A DNA stretch of 64,000 nucleotides from Moringa oleifera (taxonomy: Eukaryota; Streptophyta; Magnoliopsida; Brassicales; Moringaceae). The translations under genes and the position numbers were made by a program. The notes beneath the pieces are model-generated. The model saw only the letters and a list, made by a program, of their open reading frames with translations. It was not told the DNA's origin and ran no database searches. Each line of letters starts with the position of its first letter. Positions within the stretch are counted from its first letter, which is position 1. Below, in pieces: positions 1 to 10,689 of the stretch. The stretch spans positions 4,526,001 through 4,590,000 of the forward strand of contig JAJFZO010000087.1 in NCBI GenBank assembly GCA_021397835.1, written 5' to 3'.

Positions 1-814
1 TTTGCATAAATTATATCTCCATTTGTTGTAATTAATCGAAAAATCAAACATTTTTTGCAAATTAAATTCAAAATAGTTATGTTAGTAATTTAGAAAAGTA
101 TAATACAAGGAAGTTCTTTAATCTAGGAGACTGGTTCCCATAATCTTTCATGGGAATGCTCTTAGTGGTGACCATCTTTCATGGGAATGCTCTTAGTAGT
201 GACCATAATTCACAATATATATCCTTTTTATTACCAAGTTGAGTATGATAATAAAATTCAAATCATGAAAACCTAAAAGTGATGCATCGATATATAAACA
301 AACCAAGGATGTTTGTAAGAATACAAAATCAAGAAACCTCCAAGGATCCCTTATCTCCTTCATCTTCAACTTCGTTAGTAGCATCTACTATTCATTTACT
401 AATAATGCAACATGAAAATAATCTATAAAGAACATTAGAAAAGTATATTCACCTAGCACACACATCCATTCCATAATGCATCATGTTTCTCTATAATTAG
501 ACCTCAAGCTTGGTATGATCAACCTATTGCCAACCTTTCACTGATTAGATAACAAGAACCCTTGTATGCATATTTAAGACTTTATGGAGGTGGTGGCCAC
601 TTTTACAACTATATTGATATCATTAACACTATTAGATATAGATTCCTTTCTCTTTCTAAAGTAGTGACACCTCTAAGCAATCACTTGAAGATTTCGCTAG
701 CTTCCTTGTTTAGAAAAGCACTTGGTTTTCTCTAACCAAGATTTATGCGACAAAATGAATCCTCCTACGTTATAAACCTAACCTCTTCAAAAGATTGAAA
801 TAATTAGTTATATC
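1..814. other. AT-rich left flank without a recognisable gene
   Basis: No reading frame here resembles a known family. The only local structure is a short direct duplication at about 143-204, listed separately. The stretch lies outside the duplicated unit, which begins near 1465, and just left of the probable terminus of the gene-fragment-carrying CACTA element. Confidence 0.5.
143..204. repeat. Two-copy 31-bp tandem duplication
   Basis: A 31-base block beginning atctttcatgggaatgctct occurs twice in direct succession, starting at 143 and 174, with one base difference (gtggtg versus gtagtg). It is a simple local duplication with no known function. Confidence 0.85.
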
Positions 815-928
815 CAGTATAATATTAAAGGGTTTTAGCGGGAATTATTTTGAGTTCTAGTGCTAATTATAATTGCCACTAATGTCTTTACCAGCAATTG
901 ATCAAAAGCTGATGTAGTCGAATCTAGA

Positions 929-970
929 AAACCCTGTAGTGGCAATTATCATGATTGTCGCTACAGGGTT
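929..970. repeat. Subterminal hairpin of the decayed CACTA element
   Basis: The arms aaccctgtag and ctacagggtt are perfect 10-base inverted repeats around a core that is itself nearly symmetrical (gtggcaat...attgtcgc). A related core, tagtagtaattgtgatgatt, sits near the other end at about 7205. Paired subterminal motifs like these are typical of CACTA elements, where they bind the transposase accessory protein. Confidence 0.55.
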
Positions 971-1972
971 AAAAACCATCACTAGCAAGGCCTAGCCTTA
1001 CATTACGAGGCTCTCCATTAAAATTCGGATACCGAATATCCAAACTTTTCCATGCTTCAGAATTAGTCGGGTGCCTTAAAATGCTGTCTTTAGTGTGACC
1101 CTTCTCATAACATCTCATCAAAGTTAAAGTTTTGGAACATGCATATAATCTTTGAAGCCGTGATTTTAAAGGGAAATGCCTTAAGACTTTTGAAGGAATT
1201 TTTTTTTTCTTTTTCTTTCTCCATTGGTTTTCCATCGAGAAGCTCCACAAACTCTACAAGCATTATCACCACTATATTCTTTTTAAAATAGTAAACAATC
1301 ATTAGGACAAGTATGAATTTTTTCATACTTAAGACCTAATCCCTTAATGATCTTTTTTGTTTTATTGTAAGAATTAGGTAACCTCTCACCTTTAGGAAAT
1401 GCTTCTTTCAAAGTTTCAGCAAAACATCAAATGATTTGTTACGCCATCAAAATGACACTTTATGTGGTGACGATGCAATATGAAAGAAAGTATAGTAAAG
1501 TTCTCACATCCTGGATATAATGGTTGGTTTGCATCTTTCATCAACCGATTAAACCCTTCTTCTCTTATAGTAGATTCTCTTGTACTACATTCACCTAACT
1601 CTTTCTTATTTATACTAATGTTTGTGGGATGGTTAAACACTCCAAAAGCACCATGTAACATTCTCATCATGTCATCACCTTCATACCGTTCTTCATCCAT
1701 GTTAACATATGTAGTATACTCAACATTGGATGTAGAACCCCCATGACAAATCCAAGGATCATACCTAGGAATAATGCCATTGACTATTAGGTGCTCATGT
1801 GTTTCTTCTCAACTTCTATGATAATATAATACATATTTTGACAAGAACATGGAATTTTTTCATTAATGGATTTATTCATGAAAGTGAAATCTAGAAAACT
1901 ATCAACACTATTTAAATATTCTTTGCTTAGTCTACTATAGTCCATCCATCTCTTACATAATTGACTATCTAT
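960..1972 (-). pseudogene. CACTA transposase (TNPD/Transposase_21 type) N-terminal remnant, unit 1
   Basis: Read on the minus strand from about 1972. The remnant begins with the family's N-terminal block (Cys-Lys-Arg-Trp-Met-Asp-Tyr, then Glu-Tyr-Leu-Asn and a degenerate CPC..C zinc-like motif). It continues through MDEERYEGDD and DANQPLYPGC, and after decayed sequence reaches the segment ending EPRNVRLGLASDGF, a hallmark of plant CACTA transposases. The start codon is mutated (ATA where the unit 3 copy has ATG), and several stops and frameshifts separate the blocks. The catalytic middle and the C-terminus are missing. The homologous N-terminal piece in unit 3 is at 33350-33866. Not functional. 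Confidence 0.8.
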
Positions 1973-3034
1973 TAAAGATTAACTAATAAAGCACAAAAAT
2001 TAAACAACCTAAGTTAGGATATATAATAAACAATAAATATACCAAATTTAATGTTGTAAAAGTATTAGCAAAGAGAAAGCAATCATAGAAGGAAGGAAAA
2101 AACCTCAAGTGCCTAGATACATTTGCTTGTGCGAAGGTTGCCTAGATAACAAATGTTGAGGCCTCTTTCTAAGTAAAATATCTTCATAAGTTACAAAAAC
2201 CAACAATAATCTTAGAGCCTTATTGGTTTTATGAACAAATAGTATTAACTTTGATCAATATAAGTCATATTAGACAATGTTAACAAGCAGTTCAATAAGA
2301 AAATTAGGAAAAAAGATTATGTTCTTTCACAATGAATAGGATAGGGTGATTGTTGACTACAAAATGCCGATTCTCTAATAAGTAATGTCGTTCATATATT
2401 TCTGACAATAGAGATTTTGTTTCTTTATGAGATTCCTACTTGAAAAAAGCAATAAATAATTACCTTATAATTCATACATGTTAGGCATCTATAACTTGAA
2501 AGTAGTATAGCAGACAAGTAAAGACAATTCGTTAAGAGGCTTCTCCTACAATTGAACCCTTTTTTTTTTATAAGAATCACTATACAGCTTATTAAACCTC
2601 AGTTATTTCCCCATTTTCCAACAGCAAATAACACCAAAACAACTTCCTCTGATCACTTAACACCAGATTTCTAGAATGAAAATAGATATTAAGACAACTA
2701 TAAAAATTCACCTTGCAAGCTACACTTATGACTTCAACCATGTCGAGTCCCAAATAGTGAGACCTGCCTAGTAATAATATTTTGACAATTACAGGACATT
2801 TCTTAACTACATCACATTCAAAATATAAAAGTAATTAGTAGTTACATTGTCCAAATACATTAAATTCCCAAGATGCCATCATATATCTTTAAATAATACT
2901 TTCCAAAATAATCAAAATCTTAGAGAATATTTTCGGGGTGCGCTCTTGTCTAAGTAAAAAGCAATTCACGATAAATCATAATCAGCATGTATAAAATCTA
3001 ATATCTATTTTATATCAAATGATCAAAATTTTAC
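1973..3034. other. Non-coding interior of the decayed CACTA element
   Basis: AT-rich sequence between the transposase start and the captured CCCH exon. It is collinear with about 33870-34920 in unit 3 at clearly lower identity than the right half of the duplication. It probably combines the element's 5' leader and captured intron sequence. No coding block was recognised. Confidence 0.5.
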
Positions 3035-3983
3035 TGGATCTCTAAAGCTGCATGTTGGATTAAGACAATTCCTAGCCAACCAGTACCAGCAGTCCCTTGG
3101 GTTAAGCCTTGCAATTTCACTATGCCGATACTCGTAATCAAGACTCTGAAAGTAGAAAATATAAATTATCCATCCTTAAAACACCAAAAAAAAATGTCAA
3201 AATTCAAGAAAATGAAGCTCTTAATGCAAGAAATCAACTCTAAAAGTAATTAGAAAAATTACTCATTAAAAAATGAATTTGAAAACAATAACCAGAGGAC
3301 CATTTCAGACAAGGTAAGAAAATGTATGGGTTACATGAAAGATTGGCCCCCATTTAAGTACAGGGAACCAATAATATGTCTAATGACAACAAACACAAAA
3401 GACTAAATCAGAATCTATTTAGAACTGAGAACAAACCTAGCATACAACATGCATAAACTGAATTAAACACCTTTTCTGAATATGCAATAAGTGGTGTAAT
3501 AATGGAGATTACCTTAAAAATTTTATTGTGTAGCTAAGCTCAATCCCAGTTTAATATTTTAAACTTTCCATTAAAGATGAAACAATGATAAATACTGATG
3601 ACATAGAATCCTTCAGTGAAATCACAACATCCGTACTTCCATAATAATTCACCTCCTTATTTTCTTTCAAAAAAGTAAAAAAAAAATCTTTAAGCACAAA
3701 AATAATAAATATTGGGAAATTACAAGTCTGATAACAGGAAGGATGGATCATCCTTTTCCTTAGAGGAATCCCAGAGCATAAGATCCTTGAAATGTAGGAC
3801 TAAATTAAAGCAGCCCAAAAATGAGAATGACACAAACGTTTTCATAACGCTGACACCAAATGCACATACAACTACAATAAATAAGGAAAAAAATTACAAA
3901 CAAATAGCAGCAAAGGTCATTGTTAATACACAGACCTTCTTGCAAGTGAGACGGAAAGGTCAAGAAATATAAGCAATAAGTTT
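3035..3983 (-). pseudogene. Captured CCCH zinc-finger protein gene fragment (two exons), unit 1
   Basis: Minus strand. The downstream exon, 3035-3145, is 37 codons long and reads (two pieces) SLDYEYRHSEIARLNPRDCW, then YWLARNCLNPTCSFRDP. This matches the tandem CCCH region of a conserved plant family (Arabidopsis C3H17-like proteins, typically ..EYRHSE.ARMNPRDCYYWL.GNCLNPKC.FRHP). It is bounded by a CAG acceptor and a GT donor. The upstream exon is at about 3936-3983 and ends in a Cys-Lys-Lys-like block before a GT donor, but a frameshift disturbs it. The last Cys of finger 1 is Tyr and the last His of finger 2 is Asp, so zinc binding is lost. It lies inside the decayed CACTA element, opposite in orientation to the RAD5 fragment. 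Other exons of the source gene were not found. Confidence 0.75.
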
Positions 3984-5639
3984 ACTATAAATTAGAGATA
4001 TCTCTATAGCCTAAACTAATCCTTCTTTCTGTCATATCGATAATCCAAAGGAGTTAATCTTGTACTTAAGACACTGGGAACAATAGGCAGAATTAACCTC
4101 TTCACTTCTAGCTCTAAGAGCTGCTTCTCTAGTTCATTCATCAGTATGCAACACATCATTGGATGGCAATTACAATAAATCAATAGTGATCTGGTAAAAA
4201 TCTAATGATGCTTTTAATTAGTAAAGAAACATGGTTGAGTGAGAGAATTGAAGCTAGAAATAATAGTGCTTAGAAATCAAACAAATCAAATCACATGGAC
4301 CTCTGATTAGTAGCTTCGTCCCTATATCACCACTGATTAATTGATTACTATGAGAGAAGGGTTATCCAACTTAGAGAAAAAGATTGAGAGATATAAAGCT
4401 AGAGAGAAAATTATTTGTGCCATTTAGAGATTGCGAGCTAAAGAGAATTTGTATAATTTGTCCAAGGCACGAGGGAAGACAAAACTGAAAGAAAATGAAG
4501 AACAAAAAGGATTGATTTTGGTGTCCGGCTTAGCTCGACTCCAAGATGTAACAGAAGTGGTTGGTGGTGCAAATTTGGCCCAAAAACAAAAAACAAGGGA
4601 AAGCATGATGGTTTGGTGAAAGGCTATGTGCTAGTAGTGAAGATTGGGTAATAGGCTATGAGCTAATGGTGGCAACTTGGGTCTCTTTCTATCTATGTTC
4701 ATTATGGACAAAGCAAACCAAAGGATGCAAAAATTTTATGGGTATGGATATAATATGCACACCTACAAACTCTTTCATGAACGTTCATTTATATCACAGC
4801 TCTAGTCCTAATATGGTGCTGATTGTATGGTTGTAGATGGTCTAGTGAGTCTGAAATGGTGCAAGTTTATTCATACTAATTACTTGTGTGTATTTCTTAT
4901 GTATTGTTAGTATGGTCATGCTTATGTAGTCTAATTATGTGGTGATCTGAGATGTGTTGTGGGTGTATTGAAACTGATTGATTGGTGGTGCTTCAGAAAA
5001 ATGGTCACTTGGTTAGGAATTATAGGAAGGATATTCTTCCCTAAATAGGGTATACATTTTCACGAAGTATGATTGCCAAGAAATGTTTTCAATGGTGATC
5101 TTCTATGATTCTGAAGGTTAACTCTATCTAGTAGTTCCATCTACATGAATGTTAACTATTTCTCCTTAAAACTAAAAAAGGGGGACAAGTTTGCCACTGA
5201 GCTATCGGTTTCCTTTTTCGAATTTTTTTTCTCAAGAAATACTCATTTACCTTGGTCAGGTAATCTAGGGACTTTTTACGTTATTGACAGTAATTCTTTT
5301 CTAGAGACTATGAACTCCTGCTAAATCTTGGTAGCAAAGTCCAAGGTTCCTAAACATAAGGGACTTTTGAGGACTCTACCATTACTTTTTCCAGATGTCC
5401 ATGTTTTCTTGCCCATCGTTTGTTTGATTTGGATACTTCTTTTTGATGTTATCATTTTCTTTGTCATTACACTTGGGCTGACAACATTTCAAGGAAAAGT
5501 AGTGATTCCTTGGAGTGTTTATTTGCAAAATTTTAAACTGAACCACAAATACAATTGCTAAGGTGATATAAAAGCTGTTTTTTCCATTCTAGACATTAGA
5601 GGTTCTAGATTGCCTTTCTCTTTACATCTTTACTAAAAT
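3984..5639. other. Spacer between the two captured gene fragments, unit 1
   Basis: Contains several short open frames, for example around 4424-4619 on both strands and 5328-5561 on the plus strand, that resemble no family. The 5328-5561 frame is hydrophobic and directly precedes the RAD5-like exon; in this position it is most likely captured intron sequence. A run around 4090-4142 (minus) could be another captured exon (ELEKQLLELE), but it was not recognised. Confidence 0.45.
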
Positions 5640-6305
5640 GATTTTGCTAGTGTCATTGATCGCTGGTTGTCGTAATGGTTCCAATCGATGAGATACACAA
5701 GAATATTCTGATCTTAATAAGCTTGCTAAACGATCCATTAAAGGTAACCATAATGGCCTAAAAGGTGAACCCAGAAATGTGCCTTCATGGGCTTATGTGG
5801 AGGAGGTTGTGGATGAGCTACGTAAAGGAGAACAAGGAAAGTGTATAATATGTCTTGAGTCATTTGGAGATGCTGTATTGACGCCTTGTGCTCACTGATT
5901 GTGCCGTGAGTGTCTCTTGGCAAGTTGGCGAAATACTGCATCTGGTTTATGTCCTGTTTGTAAGTATCTTCTAGTGTTCTTCAGTCATAATATTTGATTT
6001 TATTTCCATTTTGTTATTCTCATTGTAATGTAAATTTTGTTCTCCTTGGAATCCTTTATTATGAATTTACTACTTAATGGTATGTTTGTACATTCACAGG
6101 AGAGTTATCAGCAAACAAGATCTTATTACAACACCAACTGACACTAGATTCCAAATTGATATTAAGAAAAATTAGGGTGGAATCATGCAAAGTAAATGTT
6201 CTTTTACAAGAACTTAAAAATCTTCACGCCGCTGGCTGGTTCTAAGAGCATTCTCTTTAACCAGTGGACTGCCTTCTCAGACCACTTGGAGATTCTCCTT
6301 TCTTG
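5640..6305 (+). pseudogene. Captured RAD5A/HLTF-like SNF2-RING helicase fragment, unit 1
   Basis: Plus strand, two exons. Exon a ends at 5963. In one frame from 5686 it gives DTQEYSDLNKLAKRS, then VPSWAYVEEVVDELRKGEQG, then a C3HC4 RING finger (CIICLES, DAVLTPCAH, LCRECLLASWRNTASGLCPVC). Exon b, 6100-6305, starts after a CAG acceptor and gives VISKQDLITTPTDTRFQIDI and onward to a QWTAF block before a GT donor. This is the RING to helicase-C junction of the plant RAD5A family, the post-replication repair translocase and ubiquitin ligase. The invariant RING Arg codon is TGA (Cys-Ala-His-stop-Leu-Cys), with further stops at 5689 and in exon b. The ATPase core and most of helicase-C are absent. 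The phase-2 intron is retained, so capture was from genomic DNA and not from mRNA. Confidence 0.88.
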
Positions 6306-7900
6306 GTAATTAATTCTTGGTGTTCAGATTCCTAATTGGCAGAGCAACTTTTCACTTTTCCTTATGTTAAGAAAAACTGAATAATGGTCAAGTCCATGCA
6401 ATGATGGACTAATATGGATTATATGAGAATCATGTGGAGCTAGTTTACCATTTAGTTGTCCAAAAAATGAAATTTACAAACTGGGTACTGATTTACTTAT
6501 TGTTGCATTGTGCATTTAACATGTTCAGTTCTTTAAACAAAAATAGATATTTATTTTAATATCCTACTTAATTACCTGGGTTTGTCATTCGAATGAGCAT
6601 ATCTTGCTCAGAATTGAGAAAGTGGCACCAAACAAGTGTTCCAGCTATTGTTGTTCCAATATTGCTACTTGGCGAAGCATGACACCATAAGTCAAGGCAA
6701 TTCTACCATTAAAACCAAGACAAAGAAGCTGTCTCAAGTTTTTGGGTGTGTTCTTCAAAATCCAAATTTAGAGCAAATAAGATAATCGAAGTAGGACCTA
6801 AAGAAGGATAAAAGATTCTATAATATATATGTTATATGTAAAAGTGGAGATATTTAAAAAAGTGTTAGGTTGTTTACATTAATATTTACATGACGATAAT
6901 GTGACTGTTTAATTTTTTTATTTATTATAAAATTTATAAAAAATAATAATGGTGCTTATTATAAGATTTAATAAATATTATTTTATTTTATTTAAATTAA
7001 TATTTATTAATTTAATATAAAATTTTAAATTTAATAATTTTAAAAAATTATTAAATTATTTTAAAAGTAATTATAAACAATAGCTTCTAAAGATATGTGT
7101 TTTAATGGCTAAAATTTACAATTGCCCTATATATTTATTAATAATGACTATTTGATAAATGTCAATAAAAATATAGCCAAAAAAAAACTTCTATTAATAT
7201 AAATAGTAGTAATTGTGATGATTGCTGCTAAATAATTACTGTTAAAAATTTGTTTTGTTGTAATATCCTAACTAAGATTTATAACAAGTAGACTCCACTC
7301 ACCTTATACCCAATCCTCACCAAATAGTGTAGGTAATTACAAGAGAAATGAAACTCTCTCAAGAGTGGATGTTTACAATGAAGTACACAAATGCTCAAAG
7401 ATTACTCAAACATGGAATAAATGTGTCAATAGAGATTAGCGAGTAAGAGATGAATGTGAATAGTAGTTTTAGAGCTTCAGGACTATGAATTTTGTGTTTC
7501 AAATGGCTATTTATACTTAAAATCATAAATATGATCTCTACTCACTCGTTTAGTCCTTTTGAACCCTACAAGTGGTAGCACGAGCAGCATTCTGCTTAAC
7601 TAGCCATTACATATGGTTTTTTAACTTTAATACAAACAAGCAGTGGTTTCATTTGACAACAAAGTGGTAGTGTTGTTGCGGTTGGCACTGCCAATTGTCT
7701 CTCATTTTCATCCTCTTTAACGTTTTGCTCTCATGCTATCTTATTTTCTTAAACCCTAAATTTAGTTTATGTATAAAATAATTTTGTAAATTTAAGATTA
7801 ATCTAAAAACCATTTAAAAATTTGTTCTTAATCATCTCTCTATCAAAAACATCAATTGCTAATTTAATGCTTACTTTCCAGTTCATGCATGAGGTGTATG
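6306..7900. other. Right part of the decayed CACTA element and non-coding spacer, unit 1
   Basis: AT-rich. The first part (to about 6780) probably contains captured RAD5 intron sequence. From about 6850 the sequence becomes extremely AT-rich and reaches the subterminal motif and inferred terminus at 7262. To its right, 7263-7900 has no recognisable gene. The whole stretch is repeated at about 27355-28960 and 38176-39760. Confidence 0.5.
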
Positions 7901-9189
7901 TATGCCTTCATCCATCTTATTTCAACATTACCAAAGCATTTTACATGGTAAAAGATTCCTAGATCTATTGAAAATCTAACCTCCTCTTTCATCACTTGAT
8001 TACACGCTCTTGATTTTTAGCTTCCTTGCTCACGCATGATATTGTTTATTTTGTCACTTTGAAAGGTACACACTTAGTAACTTATGGGTATTCCAAAGAG
8101 AAAGGAATAACTCATGTATTCCAATAAGGGTATTCCAGAAAAATTGCTTGAGAAAATTTCATGCTTTAAGTGCGAACAAGAACAATTCAATTGAGAGGTT
8201 TCTGACATGATCATTTTAATGTTTTTCCTGGGAAATAAAGATGCTAGCTTGAAAGATTTTGGATTATGAATTGGTATCACATAATATATTCCAAGAAGCT
8301 CGTTAAAGCAATTCTGTGAGGTTATTCTATCAAAGATTTTGGGAAAAAAAATGTTGCATATGAAGGTATAAACAGAATGAAATTCAGCTGAAGACATTTT
8401 TGAGATCTATTCCAACATCATGCTTGAAAATAAAAAATCACACAAGGGAGAATTAAAGTCCTGATGAGCTTTCATGGGGTTTTTCCTGAGGGTTAGTCCA
8501 ATAGATAATGCTTATAGTTCCTAGGACATAAGGGGCTGTGCAAGGTTTTCCAAAGAAGATCTTGAATAATGATTATGAATAGATTAAAGCTTGCATGATT
8601 CTACAAGTATTCTATGGGAAAAAACAACAAAGATGCTGCTATTGACAAATTAATAGAGATATTCCATACAGTGGGTGTTATTCCAAAAGGATGTTTTCTG
8701 CAAATTTTAATACCTGGAAAAAGAGAAAAGGGAAGTTGACTAAAGGAAGGCTATCATGAGTATGTCAGTAGCATTTTTCAGAGCGAGGACATATAAAATT
8801 CTCATTCTTGAAGAGAATCGATAGCAGGTGTTCCAAATAAGTCATTAGCAGTATAATATGATGCCAAGTTTTCCAAAGAAAGGTTGCATGCAAGTTTAAT
8901 TAGGAATGAGGTATTCCAAACCTAAAATCTAGTGGAAATATTGTTGGTGAAATTAACATGCAGGTATCCCTTTACTAAGTGAATAATAACATGAACAAGA
9001 AGATGGTATGAATCATCAAGGAATCAGGAATGTTAATAGGATAATGGAAATAACATAATCATATCTTTTGGAAGGAAAATTACTCAAAAGAAAAACTGAT
9101 ATGCAAAATAAAAATTTTCAACTTCATTGAAAAGAAAGATCTAGTACAAGAGAAGACCACTTTTTACATATGGAAAGAAAAGGGAATAT
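7901..9189. other. Unrecognised repetitive region, shared by all three units
   Basis: The stretch is present three times (7901-9189, about 28960-30430 and 39760-41230). It has many short motifs of the type tattcc/tttcc followed by aaag on the plus strand. One minus-strand frame (8074-8397) is preserved in part in unit 2 (29307-29606) but resembles no known family. Relative to units 2 and 3, unit 1 has lost about 195 bp between 8085 and 8086. It is probably part of an old retroelement. Confidence 0.4.
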
Positions 9190-9790
9190 CTCATGAAGAT
9201 CAAAATCTACATAATACTTAAATTTCCTTGGAATTTCCAGTTTTTGCAGTAGCCTCATTAATCTCGGAAAGGATTTGAGCTAGTGCTGGCTTGGAGGGAG
9301 AATTTGGAAGCTCTTTAGTAGGTCTTGGTGGGGTATTCCCAGCATCAGGAGAATGGCTTCAGCTATTCCCTAGAGGTACCTTTTTGGGCTATATTCTGAT
9401 GAAGTCCAGATTGAGGCTGAGATATTTATTTTTGATTTCCTCCTTCATAGCATGATGGATATCCGAAAAGATTGAGGCGCATTCTTAATCTATCAGCTTG
9501 TGAAACTCCTCACTTTTCCTTAAAAGTATCTATAGGCTTCTTCTTGGTTAATTTTAGTTGCTCCAAATGCTGCTTCCTGGCCATTTCAAGTTGAGAAGCA
9601 GCTTTAAACTTCATTTTATCTAGCTTAGCTTTGAGGACAAGGATCTCTTCGCTTTCTTGTTCATTTTGTTTTTAAAAAAGGGTATTATTTGAAAGCAGTT
9701 CTCCACCTTTTTCCCTGGCTCTCATTAGAGCCTTTCATGCCTCTTTAAAGCTCGATCAAAGCTCCAATTTTGGCTATAACTATTTAAAAT
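9190..9790 (-). pseudogene. Gypsy-type gag-like coiled-coil region, unit 1
   Basis: Minus strand, broken by several stops. It gives a Lys/Glu-rich coiled coil (EESEEILVLKAKLDKMKFKA-like, then ASQLEMARKQHLEQLKLTKK), a block resembling the usual SEEF.. segment, and a Pro-rich tail (PPRPTKELPNSPSKPALAQI). This layout is that of the C-terminal half of the plant 'putative gypsy-type transposon' proteins (PF04195-like). The N-terminal half was not found here. Copies are at about 30430-31030 and 41230-41840. The family call rests on pattern only. Confidence 0.45.
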
Positions 9791-9939
9791 TATGGGAAAT
9801 TCATGTACAACCTGTGAATGCAAAAAGAGAAAAACAGTGAGCATCTTGTAAAGATGGAATAATAAAAACGAATAACTACTTTTACAAGCTTACATATGGA
9901 ACAACTCATAAAAAAACTTTACGAGGCAAGGCAATAAAA

Positions 9940-10660
9940 GGGGACCGTAGTCCTTTACCACAGAAAAATGAGAAATCAGCTTGTCCACATTTTGGCTCTT
10001 CTCGCGAGGCGTTACATTCAAGAAAGATGAGGAAATAGCAACATTGTTTAAAAAATCTCTAATCTTCTAGAGCTTAGGAGAAGTCAGTAAGGGATTACTT
10101 GGCTCATTGCCAAGTGAATTAAAGTTTGCATAAATAGTCATCTTTATATAGTTGGCGTTCCTCCTCATGGGCTTTGAAGAACGATAAGCATCTGCAAAAG
10201 AAATATGGGAGATCTTAGGGGCATTCCTTGCCACTATCACACCCTGGATCCTTATGCTTGGCTTAGTAATAAGGAGAGGCCTTGCGCACATAATAAGAAC
10301 CAGTAAGGAGAGAATGGATCTCCTTACTTAATCCTTTACTTGGCTTGATAGGATTGAAGGATTACCCATTAATCAAGACACTATAGGTAACAAATTGCAC
10401 GCATAATCAAATGGACATAATATTCGGGAAATCCCATAGTCTGTATCATGGCTTCCGAGAAACTCCACTCAATTCCATCATAAGCCTTCTATATATTCAA
10501 TTTTAGTGCAACTTTGCCACTGGCACCTTGATTTCTCAATTTCATTGAGTGCAAGGTCTCATAAGCAAGCAATGCGCTACCATATATTTGGCGACCTTGG
10601 ATAAAAGCTGATTGGTATAGTTTATCTTTAATTATGATCATATTTAATGTAAAATAACTG
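9940..10660 (-). pseudogene. LINE (non-LTR) reverse-transcriptase fragment, unit 1
   Basis: Minus strand, read from about 10660. It contains QSAFIQGRQIYGSALLAYET, then LRNQGASGKVALKLNI with a decayed KAYDGIEWSF block, VYSVLINGQ, and a degenerate FADD-type box (KISHISFADAYRSS). These are the successive RT palm motifs of plant LINEs (..QSAFI.GR.I.., ALKLD..KAYDRVEW, FADD). The catalytic Asp pair is degenerate and there are stops between the blocks. Copies are in unit 2 (31138-31745, cut short at its 5' side) and unit 3 (about 42000-42710). Both flanks of the LINE are missing. Confidence 0.8.
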
Positions 10661-10689
10661 AGAACAACCCTCATACTGCTAGTATACTA

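Larger units (their letters stand above)
815..7262. mobile_element. Decayed CACTA-type element carrying two host gene fragments (Pack-CACTA-like), unit 1
   Basis: The right end is the better-supported one. The three paralogous copies read tgttgtaata, tgttgtagta and tgttatagtg at this point, consensus TGTTGTAGTG, which is the inverse of a CACTA terminus (CACTACAACA). It is followed in all three by tcc, a possible 3-bp target site. The left end at 815 (CAGTATAATA, 7 of 10 matching) is tentative. Similar subterminal motifs lie at both ends (the hairpin at 929-970 and a related block at about 7205-7232). Between them are a minus-strand CACTA transposase remnant, CCCH zinc-finger exons (minus) and RAD5-like exons (plus). 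Gene capture by CACTA elements is well known in plants. The outer limits are the least certain part of this call. Confidence 0.5.

Noticed and set aside
4424..4619. Opposed 60- and 62-codon frames
   Set aside because: They overlap on opposite strands, are not kept in unit 3 (about 36310-36490) and resemble nothing known.
5328..5561. Hydrophobic 77-codon frame upstream of the RAD5-like exon, repeated at 26376
   Set aside because: Kept only because two copies are recent paralogues; broken in unit 3. More likely captured intron than a membrane protein.
3984..5639. Shared bidirectional promoter between the CCCH and RAD5-like fragments
   Set aside because: The RAD5-like piece begins with internal exons, not a 5' end, so there is no reason to expect its promoter here.
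8074..8397. 107-codon minus-strand frame as a host gene
   Set aside because: It lies in a thrice-repeated transposon-derived region, is broken in unit 3 and lacks a recognisable domain.
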